DNA of 64,000 bases, taken from the NCBI RefSeq assembly GCF_013116825.1, contig NZ_JABFNS010000008.1, forward strand, positions 37,897 through 101,896, written 5' to 3'. A model generated the notes under the pieces. That model saw nothing but the letters and a program-made list of their open reading frames with translations, had not been told where the DNA came from and did no database searches. Of this stretch, positions 62,371 through 64,000 are shown piece by piece; within the stretch, counting starts at the first letter, position 1, and each line of letters begins with the position of its first letter. The position numbers were made by a program, and so were the translations under genes. Origin of the DNA: Myxococcus xanthus. Lineage in GTDB: Bacteria > Myxococcota > Myxococcia > Myxococcales > Myxococcaceae.

Positions 62371-63213
62371 ATGAGCAAGGGTTACCTGGTGCTGTTCATG
62401 GACCTGCCGAATGGCTCCCTGGGGGCCGCCTTTCCTCCGGCAGGCAAGGGCTCCGTGGACCTGTCGAGCAACTTCCTGGGACGGCAGGAGATTGGCTACT
62501 ACGAGGCCGAGTTGCCCCCCGGGACGTATGCGCGGCTGAAACAACTGCAAGGTGACATTGATTTCAGCGCCATGCCGGTGACCACGGAGCTGCCTCCTGA
62601 CACGAAGACGGTGTCGGTGGGTGAGAGCTCCGACGGCGAGGACATCGACACGCGGACGTTCCCCCTCCACGCCGTCCCGGACGCCCTGGCGCCGTTGCTG
62701 AACGAGATGCGCAAGGCCGCCGAGCATATGCTGACGCGGCCGCTCCGGGTGCTGCGGGGAGTAGGTGCGCCGACCTCTCCGCGCTTCCCGCTGGAGAAGC
62801 CCGTCTCCTTCGAGGTCACGCTGCGCAACGTGGGAACCCAGGCTATCGAGACGGAGAACCCCTTCATCCCCCATGCCCCGGACCGCACCAACCTCCGGTT
62901 GCTCGTGTCGAAGGACAAGCCGCCCGGGCAGCTCCGGGACGGGGACTCCCTGTGGATGGAACTGGGGATGGATAACGTGCACCCGCCAGAAGGCCAGAAA
63001 CCTCCTGAGAGCCGGCGCCTCACGCTGAAGCCGGGCGCGGAGCTCCGCTTCGTGGTCCGCAAGAAGATGCTGAGCACCCCTGGCGCCTATCGGGCCGCGC
63101 TGACCTACTTCACCTCGCGCGGTGAGCGAGGTCTGGAGACGATGGAAGGCCAGCTCACCCTGGACCTGGGCCGCTTCGAGGTGGCCCCGTCCGCGCCGAA
63201 CGTCCAGCCCTGA
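62371..63213 (+). CDS. Hypothetical protein upstream of TIGR02270-like gene
   Basis: A 280-residue protein I do not recognise. AGGAG at 62361-62365 supports the ATG at 62371. The first ~110 residues (GYLVLFMDLPNGSLGAAFPP, FLGRQEIGYYEAELPPGTY) look globular; the C-terminal ~150 residues are beta-rich and Ig-like (PRFPLEKPVSFEVTLRNVGT, LTLKPGAELRFVVRKKML, LEGQLTLDLG-like end). No signal peptide from this start; an upstream ATG at 62205 would add a hydrophobic segment. It lies 34 bases before the edge gene on the same strand, so both may act together. Confidence 0.65.
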   Translation: MSKGYLVLFMDLPNGSLGAAFPPAGKGSVDLSSNFLGRQEIGYYEAELPPGTYARLKQLQGDIDFSAMPVTTELPPDTKTVSVGESSDGEDIDTRTFPLHAVPDALAPLLNEMRKAAEHMLTRPLRVLRGVGAPTSPRFPLEKPVSFEVTLRNVGTQAIETENPFIPHAPDRTNLRLLVSKDKPPGQLRDGDSLWMELGMDNVHPPEGQKPPESRRLTLKPGAELRFVVRKKMLSTPGAYRAALTYFTSRGERGLETMEGQLTLDLGRFEVAPSAPNVQP

Positions 63214-63247
63214 GATTCGGTCCATGCTCGCTCGCGGTGGAGAGTGG

Positions 63248-64000
63248 ATGGTCGACCTGCTGGAGGTGCATGTCGACGAGTTGGAGTGGCTGTGGCGGCA
63301 GCGTCATGCGGCCTTGCGCTCCAAGGAGTACGACTTCCGCGCGCTCGTTCAGTTGGATGAGCGCATCGCCGCGCATGTCGACGCCCTGGTCCTGGCCGGA
63401 GAAGAGGCCTGGGCGCTCCTTCGCTCGCGACTGGTGGAGGCCGAGGACGCGTACGCCGCGTTTGGCGCCGCGCACGTCCTCCTCCTGCTGGAGGACGCGG
63501 CCGTGGCGCGCCAGACGCTGGAGCTGTCCGCCGGGCTGGAAGGTGCCGCCTGGGAGGGTTTCCGGCTCGCCCTCCGCTACGCTCCCCCCGAGCGGCATGT
63601 GGACGTCCTGAAGGGCCTCGTGGCGGGCGCGTCGGAGCGTCACGCCATCGCAGCCCTGGAGGCGTTGGCCTTTCATGGGCAGCCCGACCCGGGAGGCCGC
63701 CTCCTGGAACTGCTGGGCGCCGCCAAGTCCGACGTCCGCCGCGCCGCGTGGGGGACCGTCTCGGTGCTGCCGCTCCGGTGGCTCGAAGCCCCGGGCCAGG
63801 CGCTCTTCCGGCAGCGGCTTGCCCAGCGCTTCCCGACGGCACTCGCGGACGCGTCCTCAGAGGTCCGGGACGCCGCCCGGTGGGCCGCCGCCTGGGCGCG
63901 GCAACCGTGGCTGCTCTCCAGCTTGAGGACGCTGGCGCGGGCCCCGGCGTCTCCCGACCACGTTTCGGGCTTGAAGCTGCTGGGGGTGCTGGGGGTGCTG
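63248..64000 (+). CDS. TIGR02270-like HEAT-repeat protein, N-terminal part
   Basis: The gene runs off the right edge; 251 residues are visible. LLEVHVDELEWLWRQRHAAL, FRALVQLDERIAAHVDALVL and AWALLRSRLVEAEDAYAAFG match the start of the TIGR02270 group, which continues as HEAT-like repeats (HAIAALEALAFHGQPD, DVRRAAWGTVSVLPL, VRDAARWAAAWA). Members are found in myxobacteria and other proteobacteria, often near type VI secretion accessory genes (DUF2169, DUF4150, PAAR). GGAGAG before the ATG at 63248 favours this start; ATG 63224 is in frame too. Function unknown. Confidence 0.7.
   Translation, partial: MVDLLEVHVDELEWLWRQRHAALRSKEYDFRALVQLDERIAAHVDALVLAGEEAWALLRSRLVEAEDAYAAFGAAHVLLLLEDAAVARQTLELSAGLEGAAWEGFRLALRYAPPERHVDVLKGLVAGASERHAIAALEALAFHGQPDPGGRLLELLGAAKSDVRRAAWGTVSVLPLRWLEAPGQALFRQRLAQRFPTALADASSEVRDAARWAAAWARQPWLLSSLRTLARAPASPDHVSGLKLLGVLGVL

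Overview
The window is GC-rich DNA with strong GC3 bias and frequent GTG/TTG starts. It carries several markers typical of Myxococcota, most likely Myxococcaceae (Myxococcus, Pyxidicoccus or Corallococcus): a MYXO-CTERM-like C-terminal anchor (48825-49334), a DUF2380-like fragment, Cys-rich lipoproteins, lipoproteins with MopE-type CDD/NGLDDNCDG repeats, and a TIGR02270-like HEAT protein at the right edge. I see no rRNA, tRNA, CRISPR array or intact insertion sequence. All names are inferred from motifs, without a database search.

Layout. 1-1.7 kb: tail of an amidohydrolase and a macro-domain protein. 1.7-8.7 kb: a catabolic cluster resembling the Pseudomonas acyclic-terpene (atu) system. It has a PECR-like SDR and a TetR repressor on the minus strand, then a perfect palindromic operator, then AtuA-like protein, carboxylase beta and biotin carboxylase alpha on the plus strand. 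8.7-11.8 kb: MFS exporter, isopenicillin-N-synthase-like oxygenase, GST-like protein. 11.9-17.0 kb: TetR regulator followed by an RND efflux adaptor and pump. 17.1-20.8 kb: a DUF59/amidohydrolase pair and a three-PAS hybrid histidine kinase.

21-34 kb is an accessory stretch rich in toxin-antitoxin or defence-like genes. It holds a compact operon of a DUF262 protein, a HipA-like kinase without HipB, and a methyltransferase; an AbiE-like pair; and a second hip locus in hipA-hipB order with three evenly spaced TCC-N8-GGA operators. An M28 peptidase, an APH-type kinase and a DHA2 exporter lie between them.

34-44 kb: two MacB-type ABC permeases without an ATPase, a 54-residue secreted Cys peptide, a phospholipase D-type lipoprotein, several hypothetical membrane proteins, a GNAT enzyme, an orphan fused TssB/TssC-like sheath protein, and a toxin-gene remnant. 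44-48.7 kb: a putative uracil-catabolism cluster of the URC type (URC1-like GTP cyclohydrolase II, URC4/DUF1688, uracil phosphoribosyltransferase), preceded by a methylmalonate/malonate-semialdehyde dehydrogenase that could dispose of the three-carbon product.

48.8-64 kb: surface and envelope genes. These include a MYXO-CTERM protein, a CapA-like protein, two tandem metal-binding-motif/propeller proteins with nearly identical 3' halves and unrelated N-termini, a TPR protein between them, a ClC channel, a secreted SGNH hydrolase, an Lnt-type N-acyltransferase, and at the edge an unknown protein plus a TIGR02270-like protein. The best leads for something undescribed are the DUF262-HipA operon, the hip locus with its operator array, the fused TssBC orphan, the Cys peptide and the duplicated lipoprotein locus.
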